A DNA stretch of 64,000 bases from Lycium barbarum (Eukaryota > Streptophyta > Magnoliopsida > Solanales > Solanaceae): positions 10,579,205 to 10,643,204 of the forward strand of contig NC_083345.1 in the NCBI RefSeq assembly GCF_019175385.1. The letters run 5' to 3'. The first letter of the stretch is position 1; every line of letters starts with the position of its first letter. The notes beneath the pieces are model-generated. The model ran no database searches. It worked only from the letters and a program-made list of their open reading frames with translations, and was not told the DNA's origin. Shown here piece by piece: positions 24,093 to 35,405 of this stretch. Made by a program: the position numbers and the translations under genes.

Positions 24093-24726
24093 TTCTAGGA
24101 GTACCTTGATCATGTTCTAGATTTAAATGACAATAAAAAATATAGACAATTATTATTATTATACATATAATTTTAATTTAATATGATGTGATATGAGTTA
24201 AGTTTAAATAAAGAAATGATTAATGAGAATTCATATTAGCCTATTTCAATTTGTTTTGGTTGAAGCCTAGTTATTGTTGTAAAGATGGTGAGTCCAATTT
24301 TCTAGTAATATATAGAAAGAGTGTGATCATAGAAACATCTTATATGGAGAGATTCTAGAGTAATATTCAAGTTAATTGCCAGGAAAACAATTGAGAAAAA
24401 TAAGGAGAGAAAACATGTACATCTCCAGCTGAAATTTGAATGGAAAAATAGCTACTTTATTGTTAAATTAATTCTGCCTTGAAAAGTAAAAAGGAGTATA
24501 TTTTAATTAAAAAGAGATTTGAAAATTGAAAGTTTGAAAAGGACATATGTATGTATTTGCATTGGAAAAAAGTCCGTGATTCATGAGTCAACTATGTACA
24601 CTACTTCATTTCTCTTGAAATACTTTTCAAACAAATTTCTTTAATATTTTATCAGCATTTTTAATATTGAAATTCAATTTTAGAAGCACTGATGGACAAA
24701 TCAGCATTTGCTGCAAACAGGTAAAG
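24093..24726. other. Intergenic, nothing recognised
   Basis: AT-rich DNA upstream of the AMT1 promoter duplication. No supported feature. Confidence 0.45.
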
Positions 24727-26070
24727 GGGCAATTGAATCTTTTGTCCCATTCAAAATGTGATAATTAATTATTTCTCCCTGTATGACATTTATTATGGAT
24801 TTCCAGAATTTACTACTTTTACCCATTCTTTACGGGCAGAATTGCCCTTCTTTTGGGGTGGTCTTTAAATTTTGCCTCTCATATTTGAAATCTTTAAATT
24901 TTGCCTTTCGGCTAAACCCCATGAGTTTTAGGTTCGAACCCCACACAGTCAAAAATTTTTAAAAAAATCGCAAGGCAGAGTTTAAATTTCGCTATGCCCC
25001 CATCGGCATACACTTGTGAAGGAATTACTAAAGTTATGCCGGACCCGGCATACTTATGCCTTATGGGCAGACTTGACATAAGTATGCCGGGTCCGGCATA
25101 ACTTTGGTAATTCCTTCACAAGTTTATGCCGGGTCCGGCATAAAAGTTTGCCCATTAAAAGTATGCCCCCACCGGCATAAACTTGTTAAGGAATTACCAA
25201 ACTTATGCCGAACCCGGCATACTTATGCCTTATGGGCAGACTTGGCATAAGTATGCCTGGTCCGGCATAACTTTGGTAATTCCTTCACAAGTTTATGCCG
25301 GCGGGAGCATACTTTTAATGGGCAAACTTTTATAGTATGCCACATAAGGCGGAATTTTTCCTTAAGGCATAACTAAAAGTTTGCCTTATCAGGCAAAATC
25401 TATACCTTAAGAAAAAGTTCTGTCTTATGGGGCATACTTTTGGTTATGACTTAAGTAAAAGTTTGTCCCATAAGGCATAGTTCCTTAAGGAAAAGTTTTG
25501 CCCCATAAGGCATAATTAAACTATGCCTTAAGGAAAAGTTATGCCCCCTCCGGCATAACTTTAGTTTTTCCTTAAGGACTTTATGCCGGATCCGGCATAC
25601 ACTCCCCCCAGCTCTGCCTTGCGAAATTATTTTTTTATTTTATGCCTGAGTGAGAGTTCGAACCTAGAACCTCAGGTATCCAAGCGAAGGATAAAATTTA
25701 AAGACCACAAATATAAGGGGCAAAATTTAAAGACCACTCCAAAAGAAGGGCAATCCGTGCAAAAAAATGTTCTTTACTGACAGTAGGTATCCACACGGCC
25801 CATACACAAAAATATTTCTCTTATATAACTCACATAATAAAATATTTAAATCCGGGACAATTGAATGTTTTGTACCATTAATATAAATTTGAATATTAAT
25901 TATTTCTCCTTATATGATACTGTATTTATTATGGATTTCCAGAATTTACTCTATTTTTACTCATTCTTTACTGACAGTTGGAATCAGATGGTACCCTATT
26001 AATCAATACACTAATAAAATACTCCTATTTCTCTTATAAAAAACTCACATAAAAAAATATTTAAATTCCC
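24727..26070. repeat. Tandem duplication in the AMT1 upstream region, split by a foldback element
   Basis: The segment GCAATTGAATCTTTTGTCCC...CCATTCTTTAC (24727-24833) continues after the foldback element as TTCTTTACTGACAGTAGG... to about 25855. It is repeated uninterrupted at about 25858-26070 (ACAATTGAATGTTTTG...TTCTTTACTGACAGTTGG...CTCACATAAAAAAATATTTAAAT). The second copy shows what the site looked like before the element entered. Confidence 0.75.
24834..25769. mobile_element. Foldback element, copy C, in the AMT1 promoter region
   Basis: A 936-bp element with TTCTTTAC on both sides (24826-24833, 25770-25777) and ends that invert: GAATTGCCCTTCTTTTGG and ...CCAAAAGAAGGGCAATCC. After GGTTCGAACCCC and CGCAAGGCAGAGTTTAAATT come many near-palindromic units such as TATGCCGGACCCGGCATA (25035-25052), joined by ACTTATGCC, AATTACCAAA and CTTAAGGCATA. 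Then the outer motifs recur inverted. No coding frame is credible. It lies about 0.5 kb before the AMT1 ATG. Confidence 0.85.
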
Positions 26071-26125
26071 CCCTAAAAATACTACACCAAAAAAGAAAAG
26101 TCAAACTCCTCTCATTAATTTTCTC

Positions 26126-26134
26126 TATATAAAA
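26126..26134 (+). promoter_or_regulatory. TATA box of AMT1
   Basis: TATATAAAA lies 132 bp before the AMT1 ATG. It is followed by a plausible initiation region and a C-rich leader (CCCCACCCCCACTCC). Position and sequence are typical of plant pol II promoters; transcription start not shown. Confidence 0.6.
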
Positions 26135-26265
26135 CAGTATCCTATTACGCATTCATCACCTTATACTCTCAACAGGATTCCCCCTTGAATCTCTCCTTCT
26201 TCTTCTTCCTTACCACCCACCCCCCTATACCCCACCCCCACTCCACCCCACCCCACCCACCCACG

Positions 26266-27738
26266 ATGTCTTGTTCAGTCGACCAACTTGCTCCATTACT
26301 CGGACCCAACACCAGTACTGGTGCTGTAGCTGCTGCCACATACATATGTGGCCAATTTTCCGATGTATCGAACAAATTTATCGATACCGGTTATGCAATT
26401 GACTCAACATATCTACTCTTTTCTGCGTACCTAGTTTTCTCAATGCAACTAGGTTTCGCTATGCTTTGTGCAGGCTCTGTCCGTGCAAAGAATACGATGA
26501 ACATCATGTTAACTAATGTTCTTGATGCTGCCGCAGGTGGTCTTTTTTATTATTTATTTGGTTTTGCTTTTGCATGGGGTGGTCCATCTAATGGATTTAT
26601 TGGACGTCATTTCTTTGGGCTTAAAGAGATCCCATCTGAATCTTTTGATTATAGCAATTTTCTTTATCAATGGGCTTTTGCTATAGCTGCTGCTGGTATT
26701 ACAAGTGGATCAATAGCTGAGAGAACTCAGTTTGTTGCTTATTTGATTTACTCTTCTTTTTTAACTGGTTTTGTTTACCCTGTTGTTTCTCATTGGTTCT
26801 GGTCACCTGATGGGTGGGCCAGCCCGACTAATAATGCAAATCTTTTATTCGGGTCGGGTGTTATTGATTTTGCCGGGTCGGGTGTGGTTCATATGGTGGG
26901 TGGCATAGCCGGCTTTTATGGTGCTTTAATTGAAGGTCCAAGAATCGGGCGGTTCGATCATACGGGCCGGGCTGCAACCCTACGTGGACATAGCGCTTCG
27001 CTTGTGGTTTTGGGTACATTTTTGTTGTGGTTCGGGTGGTACGGGTTTAACCCGGGTTCGTTTAATAAGATTCTTGTTACTTATGGTGCAAGTGGAGGGT
27101 ATTATGGTCAATGGAGTGCTGTGGGCCGGACCGCGGTGACCACCACCTTAGCGGGTTGCACCGCGGCCCTAACAACCCTTTTTGGTAAGAGGATTTTATC
27201 GGGCCATTGGAATGTTACGGATGTGTGTAACGGGCTTCTGGGCGGATTTGCAGCAATCACGGCTGGCTGTTCTGTTGTTGAGCCATGGGCCGCTATTATT
27301 TGTGGGTTCGTGGCTGCTTTAGTTTTAATCGGTTGTAACAAGTTAGCGGAGATATTTAAATATGATGATCCACTTGAGGCAGCACAATTACATGGTGGTT
27401 GTGGTGCATGGGGAATAATTTTCACTGCTTTATTTGCTAAGGGTAAGTATGTGGATCAAGTTTACCCGGGTAAACCAGGTCGGCCTCACGGGTTATTTAT
27501 GGGTGGTGGTGGAAAACTACTTGGGGCACATATAGTCCAAATTCTTGTAATATTTGGTTGGGTCACAGCTACAATGGGTCCACTTTTCTATATTCTTCAC
27601 AAGTTCAAGCTTCTTAGGATCTCTTCTGAGGATGAGATGGCGGGTATGGATCTGACCCGACATGGTGGATTTGCTTATTATCATGAAGAAGATCACAAGC
27701 AAGGAATGCAAATGAGGAGAGTTGAACCAACAATCTAA
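26266..27738 (+). CDS. AMT1: AMT1-type high-affinity ammonium transporter
   Basis: An uninterrupted 490-residue frame. The first ATG is at 26266 ([15 protein letters not shown]); the frame is open back to 26185, but that extension would begin at a TTG codon and encodes low-complexity Pro/His, so I exclude it. The length and hydrophobic segments fit the eleven-helix AMT/MEP/Rh fold of the plasma membrane, which moves ammonium into root or leaf cells. Recognisable parts: [15 protein letters not shown] in the early helices, the family signature starting [13 protein letters not shown] at residue 201, pore histidines H209 and H376 (LHGGCGAWG), and the cytosolic tail with GMDLTRHGG. There T464 corresponds to the Thr whose phosphorylation shuts Arabidopsis AMT1;1. 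Intronless, as usual for AMT1 genes. It most resembles tomato AMT1;1 from memory; the paralogue number is not certain. A foldback element and a tandem duplication shape its promoter. Confidence 0.96.
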   Translation: MSCSVDQLAPLLGPNTSTGAVAAATYICGQFSDVSNKFIDTGYAIDSTYLLFSAYLVFSMQLGFAMLCAGSVRAKNTMNIMLTNVLDAAAGGLFYYLFGFAFAWGGPSNGFIGRHFFGLKEIPSESFDYSNFLYQWAFAIAAAGITSGSIAERTQFVAYLIYSSFLTGFVYPVVSHWFWSPDGWASPTNNANLLFGSGVIDFAGSGVVHMVGGIAGFYGALIEGPRIGRFDHTGRAATLRGHSASLVVLGTFLLWFGWYGFNPGSFNKILVTYGASGGYYGQWSAVGRTAVTTTLAGCTAALTTLFGKRILSGHWNVTDVCNGLLGGFAAITAGCSVVEPWAAIICGFVAALVLIGCNKLAEIFKYDDPLEAAQLHGGCGAWGIIFTALFAKGKYVDQVYPGKPGRPHGLFMGGGGKLLGAHIVQILVIFGWVTATMGPLFYILHKFKLLRISSEDEMAGMDLTRHGGFAYYHEEDHKQGMQMRRVEPTI

Positions 27739-28887
27739 ACTTAGAAAATTTATCTTTTAATTTATTCTCCTATGTGTCCTTTTCAATGTTCTAGTATTTC
27801 TTTTTAGAAAATTAAGTTTAGGTTGTAAGTGTGGAAAAGAAAAGAAAAAAGTGGCTTTCTTTTAGGGGTAAATGGGTGGTTGTCTTTGAAGATAATGTGA
27901 ACATGGACTCCTCTTATTATTATTTCTACCTTTGACTATAAATATGCACCCCCTTTGTACATATATGTATTACTCTTACCATTATTGTGGTACCGTCAAG
28001 CTTGACTTATCTTTCTATTTACTTTTTTCTGCGCTATATTTTTTCTTTATATGTTTATTCTGGCTGTTATGATTTCATTGACAAGGACTGTAAAGGAGAG
28101 GACAATTGATACCACAAAAATTGCAAGTACATATCCGACCCATTCTGCAAGAAAATAGAATTTCATATTAAGCTTTAAATATGCGCCATTGAAATGGGAT
28201 GACCCCTACTAGCTCTCCCCTAAGAATGGCACTTGTGAGTTTCCTTACAATTGGCTTAAGTGTAGATGCTCCTTTCCTTGCCTAATTTCGTAACTCGAGA
28301 TCCAAGTCAGCACCGATAAAAATTTCTTAATTTCTTGTGGTCGATTTTTATATGAGTTTAATTTTTATTAACAAACCGACAAAGTAAAGAATTTTGTGTA
28401 CTATGAGATCATTCAAAAGATAACCGGCTATACAATATAAACAACAAAAATTATGAAACAAAAAATGAAAACTAAACAATCATTTTGAATGAGAAATTAA
28501 GAGAAACTTATTTTAAAAATGAAAAAAGGATTGAGAACGTGAAAAGGATAAAGAATGAACAGATTAAAGTTAGACACGTACGGTGGAAAGGCCGGAAGAT
28601 TCAATGGAATCTCCTAGTGTTAAGGGTGACCAAACACTTTTGTGTGAACTGTGAAGGGGAGAGAATCATGTGACTGACACTGAGTGCCAAAAAGATTGGA
28701 AAAGAGAAAAAGGATGCAAATTGAGTTTCTTATTGAATTTAATGCAACATTTTGTCTCTGTGTGGGTACCCATTCGCAAGCAAGATGACAAAGAAGGCAA
28801 TACTGGTATGATAAGAACATTGTGGCAGTTATTTAGACTTGTCCTTTCATGTTTTCTTTTTGATAATGGTGGTATCATATCAGTGGA
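27739..28887. other. AMT1 3' flank and intergenic DNA
   Basis: The first 250 bp after the stop is T-rich and probably contains the 3' UTR; no unambiguous AATAAA was seen. Beyond that, short frames on both strands (28485-28900) have no recognised motif. Confidence 0.5.
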
Positions 28888-29057
28888 GGATATTTAGATT
28901 CCGCAATTTAAATGACCCAAAAAGTGTGATTTAGAATCAAAATAACTCAACAAGACTAAACGCACTCTTTGAACCCTATCAGCTTTATTTTTCCAAGTTA
29001 CTCTTCTTTACCTCCTCTGTTTTCACTCTTTGAACATACTTTAGCCCCCTCAAAATC

Positions 29058-29521
29058 ATGTCTCAAACCTCTGAAACGTTAAACTTTGCTATAGAACCCG
29101 ATGTTTATGAATGTGGTCATTATTGTAAGTTAAGAACATCAAGGACCCAAGATAATTCGGGGCATTGTTTTTGGTGTTATAAGTTCCCGAAATAAGTGTT
29201 TTTTTATAATTTTTTATGGTTTAATTTTTTTTTACATTATTTACATATTTTACTTTAAAAAAATGATTTTTCTTGTAATGTTTATAGGATATGGGCGGTT
29301 GCAAACATTTTTGTTGGGAAGATAGCATTCCCGCGGATAAAACGGTGGCGGTGAAGTTTTAAAAACTTCTTGTTGATAGAAATACCGTGACTTCACGTAT
29401 CTCTAGATATACCGTGAAGTTTGACTTGCAAATTAAGCTTATGGAAGCTCAAGAAAAAATTGACCTTTTGGAGGTCTTGCTAAAACAATCTGAAGAAAAA
29501 ATAAAGTTTTCTCAAGGCTAG
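29058..29521 (+). pseudogene. GRF-type zinc-finger protein with coiled coil, decayed
   Basis: Starts MSQTSETLNFAIEPDVYECG. The order YECGHYCKLRTSRT, CFWCYKF, then after about 120 bp MGGCKHFCWEDSI resembles a zf-GRF domain (C-x-CG...C...GC-F-W-D), split by what may be an intron ending TTTATAG at about 29287. After it comes a short Glu/Lys/Leu-rich helix (LMEAQEKIDLLEVLLKQSEE), probably a coiled coil. In-frame stops occur before the putative intron and after AVKF, so it is broken as read. GRF fingers bind single-stranded nucleic acids in some proteins; the role here is unknown. It lies just inside the left MULE end. Confidence 0.5.
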
Positions 29522-30135
29522 CTTTGGAGACACTCAACATGAGAAAAATGCTTTGAAAGAAAAACTGAAATTTTGAAAGAGTATTTGTGCTATCTTGTTG
29601 TTGTTTATTATTTCTATATATTTTTGTTTATTAAATTGAATATTTCTATGTATTTTATTTTTTTTATGTACTTTTTTTAAGTTTGTTATTTTTATGTACT
29701 TTGTTTTTACTAGTTGCACGTTTTTTTTAGTTTGTTATTTTTATGTACTTTGTTTTTACTAGTTGCACGTTTTCATTTATTATGTAATCCGCACCCGTTA
29801 TGTACTAATTTATTTGTGTTTTTCTTTTAAATTGTGAATTTTTGAACTTTTTATGTATTATTAACTCTAAAAAGCTTATATAAATTAATAATAGACTACA
29901 ACAATCAAAGCAAATTAAAAACATACTAAAATAATCAAATTGATGACTTCATCATAAACTAAAAATACAAATTAACTGCATGACTCCGAAACTTAAATGA
30001 CCCAAAATCTAAGAGAGCGAACCAAAATAACCCATAATCATCACCAGAATAGAAGTCTTCAATATCATCCTCAGAACAATATTTTGGGTTTCTTAAGACA
30101 TATCTTCTTGCTGTAGATGTTAATTCTCTACATGT

Positions 30136-30578
30136 TCATGATGCTTGCTCTTCGGCCAACTTTAGCATGTAAAATCTACAACGTCTTGCTAGCATTCTGT
30201 TATTTTCTTTTATAATCCTTTGTACGGCAAGCTCGCAAGTTTCTGGACTTACTCGAGGCATGGTCATTGAGTACCTTGTTGAGATTCGAGCTTTGAGATT
30301 TTTCAAGTCACGAACAAGACGTTCTGATTCGGCATGCCAAATGCCCATTCTCGGCGTAACCCGCAATAATATTCTCGTGGATCTGAATATTTGACGCTGC
30401 AAAAATCATTGTTACGCTCTATAAGAAGGTCGGGTTTCAAATCGTCTAATTTGAAATCATTGTTATCAAGAAAACTTGTTTCATCGGAATAACTGCTATG
30501 ATTTGAACTATCATCACCACTGCTATTCGAATCATTTGGAAGGAATAAATACCAATTTATATTTTTACTACTCGACAT
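30136..30578 (-). pseudogene. Unknown acidic protein inside the MULE, one frameshift
   Basis: On the minus strand a frame from 30578 begins MSSSKNINWYLFLPNDSNSS, is rich in Ser and Asp, and reads on to REYYCGLRREWAFGMPNQN. It then loses frame near 30320 and continues in the other frame as ESERLVRDLKNLKARIST...LARRCRFYMLKLAEEQAS, ending at 30136. The second part is basic and helical. I recognise no family. It is transcribed away from the transposase, and the poly-G run at 30644 lies just upstream of its start. Confidence 0.45.
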
Positions 30579-30643
30579 TGAATATGTTGTAGTCTAATAA
30601 CAAATGAAAAGCTACTTATATAGTTGCAAACCCAAGTACCCTC

Positions 30644-30662
30644 GGGGGGGGGGGGGGGGGGG
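30644..30662. repeat. Run of 19 G
   Basis: A 19-base G homopolymer, in a window that is otherwise strongly AT-rich. Such runs are unstable and hard to sequence, so the exact length may be uncertain. Confidence 0.9.
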
Positions 30663-31180
30663 TCATTATGACCCAGCCTACTTACTTTATTATAAAAAAA
30701 TATTAATCTTCATCGGACATCTTACAGTCCGAATCCCACTTGGATCTGAATCTTTTGTAACCATGTTGATCATATTCTACCCTTAGGCAATGTATTTTCA
30801 TCTGATTGTTCTCTTCGCGAAAACAGTTAAGAGTAAAATTCAACTCTTATGAAGTGCCACGAGGCATTGACATAGCACATTTTTCTGGGCATTTAAGCCC
30901 TAATGACCTTAACTTTTATTCCAGTGTTACAGTCTCCCTGACACGCCAATTCACTCCTCTCTCATTGTATTATTGTACTCTCGATTGAATCTGTTGTTCG
31001 GGTTATTTGAGTATTTGAAATCATCATCTAGTTCTCATGTCCTACCCATTGTTTCGAATATGTTTGCTGGGGTAAAACATGTAATGGAACCAATATCAGC
31101 AAATTGGGTATACAATGACATGATAATTCGTTTTAATGTGAATACTAGTTGTTCGTCAATCATGTTATATACTACTCCTT

Positions 31181-31410
31181 GATTTGACAACATTATACTT
31201 GATTTGACAACAGAATACTGCATTATTTGACCGCTTTATATGACACTAGCTTATATTGCACAACATTGAAATGCGCAAAATATAAGTCTTCAGAATGATG
31301 TGCTCGATTTGACAACACAATGCTGCATAATTTGACCGCTTTTTATGACACACTGTGCTTGATTTGACAACAAAATTTTGCATAATTTGACCGTTTTTTT
31401 ATGATACACC
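31181..31410. repeat. Direct repeats before the MULE transposase
   Basis: GATTTGACAACA-type units start at 31181, 31201, 31306 and 31361. The last three are followed by TGCAT(A/T)ATTTGACCG and TTTTTATGACAC. They sit about 250-470 bp before the transposase ATG and could be protein-binding or promoter repeats of the element; that role is inference. Confidence 0.7.
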
Positions 31411-31653
31411 ATGCCTCATGTAACAACACAATGCTGCATTATTTCAGGAATATTATCCTATTGTGCAGTGTTTTCATGCGCAGAAGGAATTACCACTATT
31501 GCGCAGTGTTTTCCTGCGCAATAGGGCTTAATCCCACATTTTTTAAATGTTCACTTTTTTGCTCAAGTTTTTTCTATTTAATATGGATGAGGTAAAAATT
31601 CATCCATTTCATAAGTTTAAATCTTTTAAGTTCTTAAAAAAAACGAAACAAAA

Positions 31654-34600
31654 ATGTCTTCTCCTCCTTCAACTGTTAAGGTTTCTTTATTTTGGGATGA
31701 AAATATACTTGATGACAATAATACTGTTCATTATAATATCAAACCACAAGCCCATGTAAAGTTTCCAATAACCTTGAATTACGAAACATTAGTCAATTAC
31801 ATACACAAAAATAATAAAAACTAATCCACTCAGTATGGATTATCTGTAATAGGCAGATATTCACACACTATTTCACAAGGTTTAGTGCTTTACGGTGTGT
31901 GGAATATCAATGATGATGACTCTTTGAGGATTATTTTAGGGCGCCGGAAGAATATAGGGATTTAGTCGCCATTAATGTTCTTGAAATGTATATTGAAAAG
32001 ATACCTCAAGAAGTTCCTCAAGTCCAGCCTATTCATGGTAACACTTATGGGGACTTAGTTCTTATGGAGACATTTTGAGTGGTCAAGTGCCACACTCTAA
32101 GCCAGCAATTTAATCAAATTAACAATGAAAATTGGTAAATATCCATTTTTAAATTATTATTTTGTGTAGTAGCACGTGTTTATTTATTTATTGGTAAATA
32201 TCCATTTTTTGTATCTTTGTAGGGGTTATACACTTGATATGAGTAATATTGGGCAATCCTCTCAGTTCGGTGCAACTCATTATTATCGGTAGGTATACTT
32301 TTTATTAATTAAATAGTATAATTGGTGTGATGTTTAGTATTTACAATGCTTAAATTGTCTCTGTAGTGAAAATTATTCACAAAACTTGTCAGTGGTACCA
32401 AATGTTGATTTTGGGCAATCCTCTCAGTTCGATGGAGTTGATCTTTCTCCTAACCATGACAATATTGATCAATATCAGTAGGTTCATCACCTTGATATTA
32501 AATAATACATATATATTTGATGTTGATATTAAAATGTGTTACTTTTCGTGTAGGAAGTGGCCTTTACTAGAAGGTGATGATTATCCAAATTATTATGAGA
32601 CATCATCGAGTGATAGCGAAGAATTACCTAATATTGCAGAAGTAACCGATGATGATAATGATAACGAAAAGGTCGATGTTCAGTCTGGTATGCATCAAGC
32701 ACATTTAATAGAAATGATGCAAAGTTTGATGATGGAAAACCCAATTCTTGAAATCCCAATGCAGTGGCATTCTGACCATATTCCATATCTTGACAATTTT
32801 CAAGATCGTACTGATGCCTTTGTCTTCACCAGAGAAGATGTGATCAAAGTCGCCAAAAAATATGGAAAGAACTGGCCGATCTTACTACCTTGAAAAAGGA
32901 ATGATGTTCGAATCCAAAAAGACATTGCAAAGGGCAGTTTAAATTTATAGTTATAAGGGAATAAGGGAGTATAGGGTTGATTATTCAACCAGAAAGATAT
33001 GGAGACTAGTTTGTAGACGACAGTATCAAGGCTGTCAACGGATGCTTCGGGAAATTTGTTAAGCCTGATGGTATGTGGGTTATCACAAAATTCCACCAAC
33101 GCCATACTTTTTATATGGGAGAGAATCGAGCAGATTATTTTAATTTATATACAAATATGATTGCTCAAGTGTTACCTAAAGACGTTGCCGAAACCCTAAG
33201 GTAACCTATTCGACCTAGTTCATTATAATTCTTAAGTCAATTAAATTATCATTGCTAAATGTTGTTTGTTTAAACTTGTACAAATCCCCATAAAAAATTA
33301 CATTAGAAACGTTAAGACAGTATATCATAAAATGAACAAGAGAAAGGGATATCTCGGGCGTAGAAAGGGATATCTCGGGCGTAGGCGTGCTTTTGAGATG
33401 ATTTATGGAAATTGGGAGGGCTCTTTCCAGACGTTGCCGAGGTATATGGAAGCTCTACAAAAATTCAATGCTGGTACTGTTGTAGAGTGCAGGCTTCTGC
33501 CCGGTAATATTTTCAACTTTGTGTTTTGTACATTCAACCCATGTATTGATGATTTTGCTCACTGTCAGCCAGTCATATTCATAGATGGCACGCATGTATA
33601 TAGTGTATACAACATCAAGCTACTGATTGCTGTAGGAAAGGATACCAATGGGTCGATATACCATCTTGCTTTCGCAATTACTGCTAACGAGAACAACGAG
33701 ATATGGGGGATGTTTTTGACACATTTGAGGCGGTATATTATTAAGGATCGTATGGGCATATGCGTGCTATCTGATCAATATCAAGGAATATTGCACAATA
33801 TGTCTATTTTGGAGGGGTGACAGCCTCCATTTGCTTACCATCGCTATTGTTTAAGGCACATAAAGTAAAATTTTCAAACGAAATTTGGAAACAGCACACT
33901 AAATAAATTGATGTGGGCGGCTGTGATGGAGCATCAACAAAAAAATGACTTGTAAGGATAGAGATGATCAAGGCAGTGAGTCCAGAAGCATATACTTAGT
34001 TGAAGACAATTGAAGTTGAAAAACGAAAATTACATGCTGATGAAGGCAAGAGATGGGGGATGCTTACAACAAACAGCTCCGAGCCATTCGATGGTTTGCT
34101 AAAATCTGCTCGGGGACTGCCCGTTACTGCAATGATGAGAATGACTTTCATGCAAGTTGTGGAGCGGTTTGTGACTAGCACAAAGCATGCCAAAGCCATA
34201 TTAGCAGAGGGTGGGAGATGGACACCAAAACCTAAAAAAATGATGGAGCATAATAGGAAAAAATGTGAGCTGCATAAGATAACCTATTATAACCATGCCG
34301 AATGTGTGTATGAAGTCAAGACAAGTTATTACAAAGGTCGGGGAGAAAACTTACATACCGATTATGAGGGCACGAGAACGTGTAGTTGTGGTAAGTGGCA
34401 AACATGCCACATATCGTATTCTCATGCCGTCAAGTGTTTCGAGGCAATGGGAAAAATGGTATCAAGTGTTGTGGCATCAGAATATAGCGTCAAAAGTTAC
34501 CTTAAAGCATATGCCGGTCACTTCTACCCTCTTGGTGATCACGCTTATTGGCCAAACGAGCCATTTTCAATGGTTCCTAACAAGGAGTACATCCGTAAAT

Positions 34601-34788
34601 TGGGCATTAACGCATGAAGTCGGATTCACAGTCAAATAGATGTCAATGATAGGACATACTCTCGTAGGTGCTCTACGTGTAAGGAGTTTGGCTATTATAA
34701 GCGTTTGTGTAGCCTACGAGGCCGTGGTGGTGCAAGTATGTCTTGTAGTGAGAGAACTTCTCGTAGTGGAAGAGCGTCTCATACTTGA
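31654..34788 (+). pseudogene. MULE transposase, disrupted
   Basis: Begins MSSPPSTVKVSLFWDENILD, a typical N-terminal strand of plant MULE transposases. The MULE catalytic domain is at about 33570-33815: FIDGTHVYSVYN with the first Asp, then LLIAVGKDTNG, AFAITANENNE and CVLSDQYQGI with the second Asp. A long segment follows at 34000-34617, ending in a SWIM zinc finger (CSCGKWQ...SHAVKCF). Last comes a CCHC-like knuckle (CSTCKEFGYYKRLC, about 34675-34720) and an Arg/Ser tail. Stops and frame changes occur near 31820, 32075, 32893, 33820 and 34615. Two 5' introns may exist (GT...AG around 32135-32220 and 32290-32367). It is a dead copy. Confidence 0.88.
33341..33382 (+). repeat. 21-bp in-frame tandem duplication
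   Basis: The 21-bp unit starting AGAAAGGGATATCTCGGG occurs twice without a gap in the MULE transposase remnant, adding seven codons (repeat of RKGYLGR). Confidence 0.9.
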
Positions 34789-35405
34789 AGTATTATTTTA
34801 AATATTTTTTATTGTAAATAATGATGTATTATTTTGATATTTTGATGAATTATTTTTTAATTATTTTGAACCTCTCGTATTGGATGAATTATTTTTTAAT
34901 ATAATATTTTTATTTGTACATTCGAAATAAAGAAATGCCTTGACTAAATAATAAAACATTTAAATCAAAACTTTATAAAATAAAACACTTAAACCTAAAG
35001 ATAACAAGATTCAAACAAATAAAACTTACTTCGAGACACTTTATAACCCCTAAAACGATGATCCCAACGTTTAGGTTTACTTGATGTAATGAGCCGACAT
35101 TATTGTCCACAAAAAAAGATATCAAGTTTTATATAAAATATTGATATTTCGGAGCTTTGAAATATAATTAATCTTTAGTCAAAGTATGGAAAAACGTGAA
35201 TTTGAGAACTTAAAATTGTACAAAAATAATAATAATAATAATATATATATATAACCTCTATTGCGCACTAGTTTAGAAAGTGCAGTTTAGTCCTATTGCA
35301 CACTAAATTAGTGTGCAAAAGATAGTTTGATATATTTTTTTTTGTGGGTTATTTTGGTTCCAAATCCACTTTTTAAGTCATTTAAGTTGCGGACTCGGAG
35401 ATTTA

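Larger units (their letters stand above)
28897..35396 (+). mobile_element. Mutator-like element (MULE), 6.5 kb
   Basis: The left end GATTCCGCAATTTAAATGAC and the inverted right end GAGTCCGCAACTTAAATGAC match over about 50 bp with scattered changes. The flanks are GGATATTTA (28888-28896) and GGAGATTTA (35397-35405), a 9-bp duplication with one difference, as expected for Mutator. The interior holds a broken MULE transposase on the plus strand (31654-34788), a GRF-type zinc-finger frame (29058-29521) and a minus-strand frame (30136-30578). Hairpin-prone CTATTGCGCA motifs occur at 31459-31530 and 35250-35330. Confidence 0.85.

Noticed and set aside
26185..26265. N-terminal extension of the AMT1 frame
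   Set aside because: The extension would start at TTG, encodes low-complexity Phe/Pro/His, and AMT1 proteins normally begin close to the residue at 26266.
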